From the NCBI GenBank assembly GCA_905221605.1, contig CAJNDS010002267.1:386001-450000 (forward strand): a DNA stretch of 64,000 bases. The letters are read 5' to 3'. Position numbers and translations under genes: made by a program. Positions 40,601 through 51,050 of this stretch are shown piece after piece. The notes beneath the pieces are model-generated. The model was not told the DNA's origin and ran no database searches. It saw nothing but the letters and a program-made list of their open reading frames with translations. Origin of the DNA: Symbiodinium natans. Taxonomy: Eukaryota; Sar; Dinophyceae; Suessiales; Symbiodiniaceae. Numbering within the stretch: position 1 is the stretch's first letter; every line of letters begins with the position of its first letter.

Positions 40601-40908
40601 GTCCAGATTAGGGGTCACCCATCTTCGTAAACCGTCACATAATACAATGCAAGATCATTCCTCTGATCATTCTTATAGTCAACATTGCGATGCTGATTCT
40701 GAGAGCTGCAAGCGCAAAATGTGTGCAGTGATATTCCCCCAACAGAGTGTTAGACTGTCAAGGGGCCTAGGCCTAACACCCTGAACTGTCAAGGGGCGTA
40801 GGCCAAAAACCCTAAACCCTAAACCCTAAACCACAGAGATTCAGGCGAACAGTTGCCTTCCTCGCAGAAAACCTCCTCGTCGCCGGCCATCCATCCACCT
40901 TGCGTCTC
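37620..40908 (-). CDS. Ten-exon gene with phase-consistent splicing, unrecognised
   Basis: Exons: 40908-40851, 40316-40261, 40166-40106, 39852-39824, 39690 to about 39649, 39424-39347, 38901-38827, 38091-38048, 37913-37832 and 37724-37626 (or stop at 37620). Each junction tested restores frame; only the end of the fifth exon is open. Short stretches: VQHLDMKTAPAEAKALAQ, EWCYEPQYPILPIL, ELHKAVKGAVLPAGESDVEA, VVVISNAGDCTASEAILQPL, ALAVLEEADGEDLHAQAALP, EEVDFNDKEEFCKDHPDED. Donors: five GT (including GTATGT), one GC, and two that appear to be GA (40260, 38047). Introns hold TTTAGGG or CCCTAAA tracts in either orientation. A soluble globular protein is likely; I do not recognise the family. Confidence 0.7.
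39347..39424 (-). CDS. 26-codon exon with an ideal GTATGT donor
   Basis: ELHKAVKGAVLPAGESDVEA followed by MAPRLQ, phase 0 at both ends, AG|G acceptor, CAG|GTATGT donor. A good test exon for the gene at 37620-40908. Confidence 0.75.
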
Positions 40909-41893
40909 CTGAACTGGCGAAGCACGCAGGGTTTAGGGTTTAGGGTTTAGGGTTTAGGGTTTAGGGTTTAGGGTTTAGGGTTTAGGGTTTAGGGTCTAGG
41001 GTCTAGGGTCTAGGGTTTAGGGTTTAGGGTTTAGGGTTTAGGGTTTAGGGTTTAGGGTTTAGGGTTTAGGGTTTAGGTTTGGGGTTTAGGGTTTAGGGTT
41101 TAGGGTTTAGGGTTTAGGGTTTAGGGTTTAGAGTTTCGGGTTTGGGGTTTAGGGTTTAGAGTTTAGGGTGTTCAGGGTTTAAGGTTTCAGGTTTAAGGTT
41201 TAAGGTTGAGGAAACGAATGCCTCTAAGCAAGGAATCTCCATCAAGCATACAAGTACAATCGCGAGTACAAAAAAAAGGCTATTCGTCTCAAGACACCTG
41301 AACCTCGGCCATCACCAGCATACTCAGCTCACGATCCACTGTCACATTGGGTTGAAGGTTTTACGATTTAAGGTTCAAAGCTTAAGGTTGTTCAGGCCCA
41401 TAAGTGGGAGGAGAGGTGAAGCACGGATCCCCCCCCGCCCCCCCGCAAGGATTGGCAATGCTTAAGACACATACATGCCATGAACCAAACGTCGAGCCGT
41501 AAACCCAAAGCCCTGAAGCTAAATAAGGTTAAGGGTTAAGGGTTAAGGGTTTAGGGTTTAGGGTTTAGGGTTTAGGGTTTAGGGTTTAGGGTTTAGGGTT
41601 TAGGGTTTAGGGTTCAGGGTTTAGGGTTTAGGGTTTAGGGTTTAGGGTTTAGGAAGCCCCAAGCCCCCAAGCCTAAACCCTAAGAAGCCTTTGCCCCGAT
41701 TCCGACAGCCTACCCAAACCCTCAGCCCCAAGCCCTAGCCCCGGAGAATAACCCTGAAGTCTTTATGATGTCCTTCAGCGAGTGAGGGTACAAAACAGCC
41801 CTAAACCTCCCTAAACCCTAATCCCTAATCCCTAAACCCTAAACCCTAAACCCTAAACCCTAAACCCCTAAACCCTAAACCCTAAACCCAAGC
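40909..41893. other. Repeats and a non-coding island
   Basis: TTTAGGG tracts (40926-41220, 41530-41655) and CCCTAAA (41815-41890) surround 41210-41500, where I see no exon. A C-rich run lies at 41430-41445. Confidence 0.5.
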
Positions 41894-42173
41894 AGCTGCA
41901 AGCTCGATGGCCGACATGGGCTCGAAAAGATGCAGCCTGGCACCGCATGAGGGGCAGAGTGCTTGGGCCTTTTTCGGGTGCGGGGTGTGAGTTGTTTGGG
42001 TCAAACCCTAAGCCCGAAAGCCCGAAATCCCTAAAGGCCTAAAACCTAAACCCTACACCTTAAACCCGAAACCGTTAACCGCAAACCCTAACACCTCCCC
42101 CCCCCAAAAAAAAAAATATATATATATATATATATATGCATTTATGTACACATATATATATATATACATATAC

Positions 42174-42204
<31 letters not shown>

Positions 42205-44131
42205 CAGTTGAAAAAAAGCAAGAAACTTCAGGGTGTGGCCTTGGGCCTTTCGACGTGTCGATGGCGGCGGCTTTCCGCTTCACCGGCAACTGGGCCGAGT
42301 TGAGGGACTTTGGGCGGTTTGGGGCCTAGGGCTTGAGAGGGGTTAGGGTTTAGGGCTTAGGGCTTGGGGCTTAGGGCTTAGGGCTTAGGGCTTAGGGCTT
42401 AGGGCTTAGGGCTTAGGGCTTAGGGCTTAGGGCTTAGGGCTTATCGCTTAGGGCTTAGGGCTTAGGGCTGAGGGCTGAGGGCTCAGGGCTTAGGGCTTAG
42501 GGCTCAAGGGGGTTTGTGGTTTAGGGTTGCGGGTTGTAAGATGTAGGAATAAGGGGGGGCTTAGGAGGGGTTGGGGTCAATTTTGGGGTCTTGAAAAGGG
42601 CTTAGGGTTTTGGGATGGGTGGGTTTTTAGGCAGGGTATAGGGGTTTGGGCTTGGTGGTCTCGGGCTTGGGCGTTGAAGGTTGCAGAGGGGTTTAGACTT
42701 CTCAGGGTTTCAAGAGGGTTTGGGGTTTAGGCTTAGGTCTTAGGGCTTGGGGCTGAGGGCTTAGGGCTGAGGGCTGAGGGCTTAGGGCTTAGGGCTGAGG
42801 GCTGAGGGCTGAGGGCTGAGGGCTTAGGGCTTAGGCCTTAGGCCTTAGGGCTTCGGGCTTAGGGCTTAGGGCTTAGGGCCTTGAGCAGATCCTTCACGCT
42901 GGCTTTGGCGATGTCGATGGGCCGCTGTCCATCGTTGGTCTGGAGAGTGACGTCCGCCTGCCAGCGTGAACCCTGAGCTCGACACCCCTAAACCTAGAAC
43001 CCTAAACTCTAAACCCTAAACCCTAAACCCTGAACCCTAAACCCTAAACCCTAAACCCTAAACCCTAAACCCCGACCTCCAGCTCGAACTTAAGCGGTAG
43101 GGCGGATCTATGAATGTTGCCTATGCTTCCTGGGAGTCGGGGAATTAGGGTTTAGGGTTTAGGGTCTAGGGTTTAGGGCTCAGGGTCCAGGATATGACCT
43201 TGTAAGGGATTTTATAGGGTGCGTCATTCCCTCCTTCCACACTGACCCCCAAGTCGCATCATGGCATGTTGCTGTGGTTGATAGCAGGAATGCCTGGAGC
43301 AATCAAGGTAGTGGTACCAGGCCCCGCAGCGCGAGTTTGATCCCTAAACACTAAACCCTGAACCCTGAAAACCAAACCCGAAACCCTCAAGCCCTAAACC
43401 CAAACCTGAAACCCTGAAGCCCAACAGCCCTGAATCCTTAACAGCCGAACAACGCCTTCTGCTCCAGAAGAAACTTCACGACCTTCTTGTCGCCCGCCTC
43501 GATTTAGGGCTTCGGGTGCAAGGCCTGGGGCTTTCGGGTGCAGGGCGTGGCGTTTTAGGCTATCCTAGGGTTTAGGGTTTAGGGTTTAGGGTTTAGGGTT
43601 TGGGGTTTAGGGTTTAGGGTTTAGGGCTTCGGGACTCGTGTAGCGTGTGTTTGGCGCCTCTGCGGCCTGGTGTAAGGCCGTCCAGCGGCCAGCAGGCTGG
43701 ACGTTGACCTCGGAGGTTACAGCGTTGCTGCTATATGGTTTATGGTTTAGGGTTTAGGGTTTAGGGTTTAGGGTTTAGGGTTTAGGGCTTAGGGCTTAGG
43801 GCTTAAGGTTTAGGATCGGGGGTTTAGGGTTTAGGGTTTTAGGGTTCAGGGTTTTCGGGTCTAGGGTTTTGGGTTTTCATTAAGAAGCCATATTCTGAGT
43901 TACGATCTAGGGAACATGCTTAGGGCTTGGGGTTTAGGGCTTAGGGTCCTTTAGGGTCAGTTTAAGGCGAAGCCTAGACCCTCAACCCTCAACCCGAAAC
44001 CCTAAACCCTAAACCCGGGTTTAGGGGGGGGGGTTCGGGCCACTCCCTGAAGTCAGGTCGCATAGCCGGGATTCTCCTTCACAAGCTTCATGACCTTGTC
44101 AAACTCCTTCTTCTTGGCGTGGTCCAGAAAC
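41894..44131 (-). CDS. Ankyrin-repeat protein, multi-exon, partial
   Basis: Six exons: 44131-44062 ([20 protein letters not shown] then PGY), 43708-43658 ([17 protein letters not shown]), 43497-43456 ([14 protein letters not shown]), 42957-42880 ([26 protein letters not shown]), 42289-42227 ([20 protein letters not shown] then E) and 41968-41894 ([20 protein letters not shown]..). Junctions are all phase 0. The joined text has canonical ankyrin features: TALH.AAE.GD..VV..LLE, then ADV..Q.NDG..P.DIA. A CPSCG motif in the last exon suggests a zinc-binding end. Four of five donors are GC; the last is GT. Ankyrin repeats mediate protein-protein contact. Both gene ends are missing. Introns (about 160-590 bp) carry telomere-like tracts in both orientations. 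Confidence 0.82.
42115..42205. repeat. TA microsatellite in an ankyrin-gene intron
   Basis: Runs of TA with CATA interruptions next to an A run; low-complexity intron DNA. Similar runs lie at 5820-5870, 17679-17712, 46020-46062, 59125-59145, 62548-62590 and 63690-63712. Confidence 0.9.
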
Positions 44132-46536
44132 CTGAGGCAGGACCAAGAACATTCCGGGATCCGCAGCTCCAAAGCCCGAGTCGTCCTAAACCCTAAACCC
44201 TAAACCCTAAACCCCCCTGGAGCCCCAAAATCTCCTGAACCCTGAGAATTCAAACCCTGAGTTGACCCACAGCTGAGCCACGACAACTGACCCCCACGAC
44301 ACGCAAGGCTCAAAAGGGTAGGGTTTTGGGTTTAGGGTTTAGGTTTAGGGTTTAGGGTTTAGGGTTTGGGGTTTAGGGTTTAGGGTTTAGGGTTTAGGGT
44401 TTAGGGTTTAGGGTTTAGGGTTTAGGCTTTAGGGTTTAGGGTTTAGGATTTTGGGCTAGGACCCAAAGCGATCAACATGTTGAAACATGGCCACGGTGGC
44501 ACATAAACTGCTCCCCCGATTCCGCAAACTCACCAAGACGCGTGGAACCTTTTCTGCAAGCTGAAGTCCGTGAGCCAACCCCAAATCCCCCAATCCCCTT
44601 GCAGTACGTACGCCCGAAACCCGAAAACGCTGAACTCCAAACACGCCAAATTAAAGCCCACGAAGCCCCCTAAAGCTAAAACCCTGAACCCACCCCGCAA
44701 GCTCTAAAACCCCCCCACTCCCTAAAAAGAACCCTACACCCGAAAACCCTCAACCCCAACTCTGCCCAAGACCCTCAAACGATGAGGGCTCCAAACCCTC
44801 AAACGATGAGTGCTCCAAACCCTCAAACGAAGAGGGCTCCAAACCCCAAACCCCCAAGCCCTAAACCCTAAACCCTAAACCCGAAACCCTAAACCCTAAA
44901 CCCCAAACCCCCAAGCCCTTGCCACGAAGCAGATGCTGGCTCTTCACCGGCGGCACTGTCTTGGCCTTTGGTGCGCCTCTTGCCTTCGCCTTCGCCCGGC
45001 TCGTTGGGAAGGCATCTTTGGGGTTTAGGGTTTAGGGTTTAGGGTTTAGGGTTTAGGGTTTAGGGTTTAGGGTTTAGGGTTTAGGGTTTAGGGTTTAGGG
45101 TTTAGGGTTGAGTGTAGTTGGGTAGGGTGGGGGCAGGGGTCAGGGGCAGGGGGCAAGTTTTGCGGGAGTTTGGGGTTTTAGTTTCGGGTGCTCAGGGTGA
45201 AGGGCTCAGGGTTTTAGGTTTTTGTTTGGGGCTTGGGCGCGAGGGCTTGGGCCTTCAAAGCCAACAATCAAGCCCCGGAGCCAAGACACGAAGCACATGC
45301 ACCCCGCATCAGCCTAAGCCCTAAACCAAAAGCCCTAAGCCCTCAACCCTAAACCCTAAACCCTCAACCCTAACACCCTCAAGCCTAACACCCTCAAGCC
45401 AGTGGCCCCGGGAAGCCCTGCGCGAACACGAGTCAACCCCAGAACATGAGGCGAAATCTTGGCTGGGAGGTTCAGGGGTACTTGTACCCCCAATTATAGG
45501 GTTTAGGTTTGAGTGAGGGTTTACGTACTTCTACCCCAATTAAAGGTCTACTTGTAACCTACTTAGGGGACTTGGGGGGGCGTATAAGTACAGCAATAGT
45601 TCAGGTTTTCAGTGCCCATGAACCTGCGAGTAGACCCTCGATTGAGAGCCCGTGCTTTTAGACACTTGTGGCAGCGAGCCCTTGTACGCATGGACATGTC
45701 GAAACCCCTAAACCCTAAACCCTGAACCCCAAACCCTAAACCCTTGCAAGTATGGACCTGTCGCTTTATTTTCCCAAAAACCGTATAGCTGAGTCTTTCT
45801 AGCAATCGCCAGGCACCCGACGTGACACTTGCACTTCTAACAGCTACAAACAGGAGAGGCCTAAACCCTAAACCCTAAACCCGAAACTTCCTAAACCCTT
45901 GGGGTACACAGCAAGGGGAAAGGGAAAGGGCAGCAATGCTCAAGTGCACCGGTGCAGGTTGGTCTGCCTCCAGCGGGCTACATATACATATATAGAGAGA
46001 GAGAGAGAAAAAAAAATATTTATATATATATGCATGCATATATATATATATATATATATATAGATATGCGCATACACATGTATATACGTATAGAGACTGT
46101 ATTTGAACTTGTTCATTTATTTAGATATTCATACGTTTGTGTCTTTACACATTCATATATGTCTAAATGTTGTATGTATTTACTTCTATATTTCAATACT
46201 TGTATTAAGATAATTCTATACTTAGAAATTTGTATATGTGCAACTTGTCTTTTTAGATATTTAAGCACTTTTGTGCCTGTCCCTTTGTATATTTGCATTT
46301 TTATATTTATGCAATGCAATGTGTTTATACGTCCTCTTCTATATATATATATATATTGAAGTGTTCACCTTGTGCTTTGTTGCTGGGTGGCCATTGCCAA
46401 GTCAAGCTGCAGAAGCCCTCTGCACGACAGCGCCTTCTGATATATGACAGGATATTCGAAGATGGAAACATGTTATGTAGGGGTCGGAGGTGTTCAATCG
46501 TAGTGGGAGGGATTGTGGTGCGAAACGCGGCCATAC
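44132..46536. other. Intron-rich minus territory with candidate exons
   Basis: Minus-strand islands: 44460-44600 (two short frames, one before a GTGAGT donor), 44938-45015 (AFPTSRAKAKARGAPKAKTV then PPVKSQHLLRGK, Ala/Lys-rich, faintly like the linker before a parvulin-type isomerase) and 45400-45468 (KISPHVLGLTRVRAGLPGAT; plus strand also open). 45480-45590 and 45905-46370 look non-coding, the latter AT-rich with TA microsatellites (46020-46062) and decayed AT text. Confidence 0.4.
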
Positions 46537-46605
46537 CCCACCGGGCGCCTTCGCTTTGGCCTTTGCCTTGGGCTTGGCCTTGAGGGCCTTGTCAAAGTCC
46601 TGGCG
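46537..46605 (-). CDS. Ala/Lys-rich exon
   Basis: CTTCAG acceptor, then RQDFDKALKAKPKAKAKAKA and PGG, then a GTATGG donor; 23 codons, phase 0. The AK-rich text resembles the island at 44938-45015, so both may belong to one gene with a basic linker. Another open minus island lies at 46700-46765 (PTEALKNTYGLTALGSIR). Confidence 0.5.
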
Positions 46606-46769
46606 CTGAAGGGCCGGGTCTGCACCCTAAACCCTGAACCCTGAACCCTAAACCCTAAACCCTAAACCCTAAACCCTAAACCCTGAACCCTGAACCCTGA
46701 ACCCACCGGATGGATCCAAGAGCTGTCAAGCCATAGGTGTTCTTTAGCGCCTCCGTGGGCTAGAAACAG

Positions 46770-48020
46770 ATGTTGCTGCGATGAGGGGGCGGGGAGGGGG
46801 GAGGGGGTGTCAATGCTCGGCAGAGGACATTACCCTAAACCCTAAACCCTAAACCCTAAACCCTAAACTCTAAACTCTAAACTCAACAAAAGTCCTGCAA
46901 CATGCCCGGAAATGGTGTTAAGGGTTGGCGTGTTGGGTGTATTGATTTCGGATACTCGAAATACCAGGGGCCGGGTCATAACAGGTCTCAGTTGACCATG
47001 TACTTACAAGGCGTCAGTGTGGCTTTCGGAAGTAACCCTAAACCCTAAACCCTAAGTCGTAAACCCTAAAACCCTAAAACCCTAAACCCTCAATCCTGAA
47101 CCCTAACCCCCAAACCCCCCGCCGTTCCTCTCCAAACTCTCCTTCTTGTGAGATCCTACTAGGACACTGTAAGAAAAAACCACGCGAAGGACCTTATATG
47201 TATGTGGGGGGGGTTTAAATTCTGGCCCTGCTTGGGGTACCCTCAGCGTATGGCTCTGGCAGAGCTCCGCAGTTTACGACAGTAGGCGCTACTTTGCATA
47301 GTGACACAGAGGGAAAGATGATCTTTTGATCCCATTCCTGGGAATGTTTTTGCGCTTAGCTGCGTAGAGGCTTGTGTGGGATTCACTGTCGGGTGCATGG
47401 TTGCTTCCGGCTTCAGGGAACAGGACGTGCATGGAGCTGCCTTCTCGGACCAGATTTCCGTGCCATACGCCTTTGCAGCCAAGACTTTGGCGGTTTTCGC
47501 CAGTTCGTTCGCTGCAACCTCGGGTCACACCGGCAAGGGTTTAGGGTTTAGGGTTTAGGGTTTAGGGTTTAGGGTTTAGGGTTTAGGGTTTAGGGTTTTG
47601 GGTTTAGGGTTTAGGGTTTAGGGTTTAGGGTTTAGGGTTTAGGGGTTTAGGGGTTTAGGGGTTTAGGGGTTTAGGGTTTAGGGGTTTAGGGGTTTAGGGG
47701 TTTAGGGGTTTAGGGGTTTAGGGTTCAGGGGGTTAGGGTGAAAGGCTTCAGAGTTCACCGCGATTTCAGGACTCAGGGCCCCAAAGGCTTCAGAGTTCTG
47801 AGGGTTCAAGAGCCCGAGAGTTGAGCTTTGGCTCTAGGTCTTCGAAAGCCCTGAACCCACAAGAACCCTAAACCCTAAACCCCAAACCCTGAACCCTAAA
47901 CCCTAAACCCTAAACCCCAAACCCTAAACCCTAAACCCTAACCTCACTGGTCGCATAACTCCGGGCACGGGGACATGCTTGAGCTTTGGGGCTTCGGGCT
48001 CGGGTTCAGGGGTTCAGAGT
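46770..48020. other. Repeats and an island open on both strands
   Basis: 47243-47530 is open in several frames. On the minus strand one frame reads KAYGTEIWSEKAAPCTSCSL and ends in TGA at 47243; another ends at 47289; the plus strand reads VPYAFAAKTLAVFASSFAAT. I cannot choose. A run of TTTAGGGG octamers is at 47637-47715. Confidence 0.35.
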
Positions 48021-48901
48021 CTGACAAGCCGCGATGATGTCCGTACTTTTCGAGATGCTTCCGGTCACCTTGGCACCTGCCAGAGCAAGCTAACTAGGCT
48101 AGGATGGCCCCTAAAACCCTCTGAAAAATATTCCTGAATATGATGCTCTTAAACCCAAATAAGGGAACATATAAAATGTCCCAAGGGCCTACCTAACCAG
48201 GTTTGTCGTGGAGGGTAGGCAGGGTCTTATGACGAAGCCCTGCAAGCCTCCATAACATCAGACGAGATCCGAGACCTGGAGCCCAGTTTCCTAGACGCCA
48301 CCAAAGTCCTGAAGCACATGAAGTAGGGTTGTTCGTCCTTGTACCCCGGAGTCTCCGAAGCAAAAAACACCCAACATATACAATCACAAATGTGAAAAAG
48401 AAACCTTACAATACACTCACCAATAACAGCAATTTTAAACCCTATTTCATATAGCCTGAGGCCTTATGTGCCTTGATCGTCCCCACCCTACAGCGAACCG
48501 ACGCAGGAACCAGGAAAAGCTCTCAGCGGGCTTCCGATGATAGTGGTAAAGATAACGAAAGGAAGAACGAATGACAACTGAACCAATACACAATGCTTCA
48601 ACACTCATCCCTACAAACTACAACCCCCAACCCCCAACCCTAAACCCCAAACCCTAAACCCTAAACCCGAAACCCGAAACCCGAAACCCCAAACCACAAA
48701 ACCCTAAACCCCAAACCCTTAACTCCAAACCCCAAACCTTAAACCCGAAACCCCTAACCCCTAAACCCTAAACCCTAAACCCTAAACCCTAAACTAAGCT
48801 CAACCAAGGCGGGGGCCTGCTTGGGAGGCCAGCTTGGTCGCCTCCTTGCGCGTGATGCTCAGCGCGCCCGTGAAAACGACGCGCTTGCCATCCAGAGACA
48901 T
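48021..48901 (-). CDS. BRCT-domain protein, two exons of the N-terminal part
   Basis: Exon 48901-48817 starts at ATG: MSLDGKRVVFTGALSITRKE and ATKLASQA, with a GC donor (GCAG|GCCCC). Exon 48076 to about 48021 begins GAKVTGSISKSTDIIAAC. Joined in phase they give the first half of a BRCT domain: L.GK.VVFTG, a helix, then GAKVTGS.SK.T. BRCT domains bind phosphopeptides or DNA ends in replication and repair proteins (DNA ligase, RFC1, PARP and others); which one cannot be told from this part. The 3' exons were not identified. The intron (48816-48077) carries CCCTAAA and CCCGAAA tracts and copies of repeat families A and C. Confidence 0.78.
48101..48198. repeat. Dispersed repeat, family A (copy 2)
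   Basis: Matches 3573-3672 over nearly its full length. It ends in CCTACCTAAC, a word that also starts the foldback element at 36262. It lies in the BRCT gene intron. Confidence 0.6.
48394..48448. repeat. Dispersed repeat, family C (copy 2)
   Basis: Matches 17389-17442 (GAAACCTTA, ATACACTCACCAA, AAACCCTATTTC). Confidence 0.55.
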
Positions 48902-51050
48902 GGCAGGGGGCTTTGGGGTTTCGGGGGTTTCGGGGTTTCGGGGTTGAAGGTTTAGGGTTTAGGGTTTAGGGTTTAGGGTTTAGGGTTTAGGGTTTAGGGT
49001 TTAGGGTTTAGGGTTTAGGTGTAGGGTTGGGGGGATCTAGGGATGAGGGGTCTTTGCAGGGTCGTATGGCCCAGGGTCGAGGTTCTACACATCGAGTCCA
49101 CCTTTCGACCGGGTCCGGGGCCCCTTAGCTGACGCCTTAACACGGAATAATTTACTAGTGGCATTCCCTCATATACTTGCACGATAATTGCCCCCAAAAC
49201 CCTATTCTAACTAGTAAGCAAAACCCTATTCTGACGATGAAGGCCCCTGTATTCTGGCAGGGGAGTGGTTTGGACTTCACATGAAGGTAGCAAGCCACAT
49301 TGAGAGCTGGGCCAAAAGAAGCGCGCAGGCCCTCTGCGCATCACGTTGTGGGAAGGCTTGGAGGTCTCAAGGTTTAGGGTCTAGGGTTTAGGGTTTAAGG
49401 TTTAGGGTTTAGGGTTTGGGGGTTTAGGGTTTAGGGTTTAGGGTTTAGGGTTTAGGGGTTAGGGGTTTAGGGTTTAGGGTTTAGGGTTCCCTAAGCCCTA
49501 AACCCTAAACCCTCAACCCTCAGCCCTCAACCCTCAACCCTCCATCTTTGGGTTGAGGCTCTGGGGCCTACACTGGTGCCTACACTGGACAAACTAGACC
49601 CTCGAGCCCGTAGTCCCCTGCACACCCGAGCCCTTGGGGTCTTGGGGAGCCCGGACTGATGTACAGAATATTCCGTTCATTCACCCTAAACCCTAATAAC
49701 GACCTTGGGGGTTTTAGGGTTTAGGGCTTAGGGCTGAGGTCTTCGGGTTTAGGGCGCCTAAACCCTAACCCTAAACCCTAAACCCGAAACCCTCAGCCCA
49801 ATGTATGGAGGGAGTCTGGAGTTCTGTTGGACGGGAATGTTGGGGGTTGGGATCCCCAGGGTCTTCTTGGGTCGAGTGGGGGGGGTTTTGGCAGATCAGT
49901 TGGGAATTGGAGTCTAGGGGTGGGGGGAGTCTAGGGTTCCAGGGGGTACCCGGGTATCCGAAAAAAAACCTTAAATCCAAAACCCTAACCCTAAACCCTA
50001 AACCCTAAACGGGTTTGGGGGCTCAAGGCCCGCGCGGTAGAGGAAAGTCCGCTTCCGCGTGTTGTACGCGCTCTTCGGCGAGGCGGCTTTGCTGTCCGCT
50101 GCATCCTGCGGACTTTCGCTGTAAAGGCTTTAGGGCTGAGGGTTTAGGGTTTAGGGTTTAGGGTTCAGGGTTAAGGGTCTAGGGTTTAGGGTTTAGGGTT
50201 TAGGGTTTAGGGTTTAGGGTTTAGGGTTTAGGGTTTAGGGTTTAGGGCTTAGGGTTTAGGGTTTAGGGTTTAGGGTTTAGGGTTTAGGGTTAGGGCTTAG
50301 ATGTTAGGCTTTAGGGAAAGGCGTCCGTTTAATGCCACATATAAGCTCCGGAGTATAGCAAATCTCTGAGTCGGAAGTACCAAGTTACTAAGTAGGAAAG
50401 TGAAGGGCGTGAAATGACCTCCCTTGCCCCAAGGGTTTAGGGTTTTGGGTTTAGGGTTCAGGGTTTAGGGTTTAGGGTTCAGGGTTCAGGGTTTAGGGCT
50501 TAGGGTTTAGGGTTTAGGGTTTAGGGTTTAGGGTTTAGGGATTAGGGTTGAGGGTTGAGAGTTTAGGGTTTAGGGTTTAGGGTTTAGGGTTTAGGGTTTA
50601 GGGTGTAGGGTTTAGGGTGTAGGGTTTAGGTTTCGGGTTTAGGGTTTAGGGTACTCTACATGAGCCCTAAACCTGAAACCCTCGCACCCCCAAGCCCCGA
50701 AACCTCACTCGCCCCAAAACTGTCAAACCTGAGCCTTGTGGGGTTTAGGATTCCAAGCGCGGCCCCCCAAACCCCAAACCCCAAACCCTAAACCCTAAAC
50801 CCTTGGAACCCTAAACCCTAAACCCTAGCTTTGCCTCTCAGGTCTGTTAGCAGTTTGGGGTTCAGGGCGTAGGGTCAAGTTTCAGGGCTTCCGGGGCTCG
50901 TTGCCGCCATGGAGATGCGCCGCAGGATGCTGTTCGCAAAGCGGTTTCGGGAGGTTCATGGACATGCGCGGGTTGGGCACCTCGGACACGAAGATGAAGC
51001 GAGCCCCGGCGGAGGCGAGAAGAAGGGCGAGCTGAGCGGGGTTTACGGTT
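48902..51050. other. Intron-rich territory with minus-strand exons
   Basis: Clear minus island 50045-50115: SESPQDAADSKAASPKSAYN then TRKRTFLYRAGLEP. Another at about 50890-51045: LALLLASAGARFIFVSEVPN then PRMSMNLP, continuing one frame over as NRFANSILRRISMAAT (a one-base change or a splice). 49261-49371 is open on both strands. 49015-49250 has no clear exon. The rest is repeat text. Confidence 0.45.

Noticed and set aside
45403-45469. Plus-strand exon WPREALREHESTPEHEAK with good splice sites
   Set aside because: The minus strand is equally open and every chained gene is on the minus strand; left as ambiguous instead of called.
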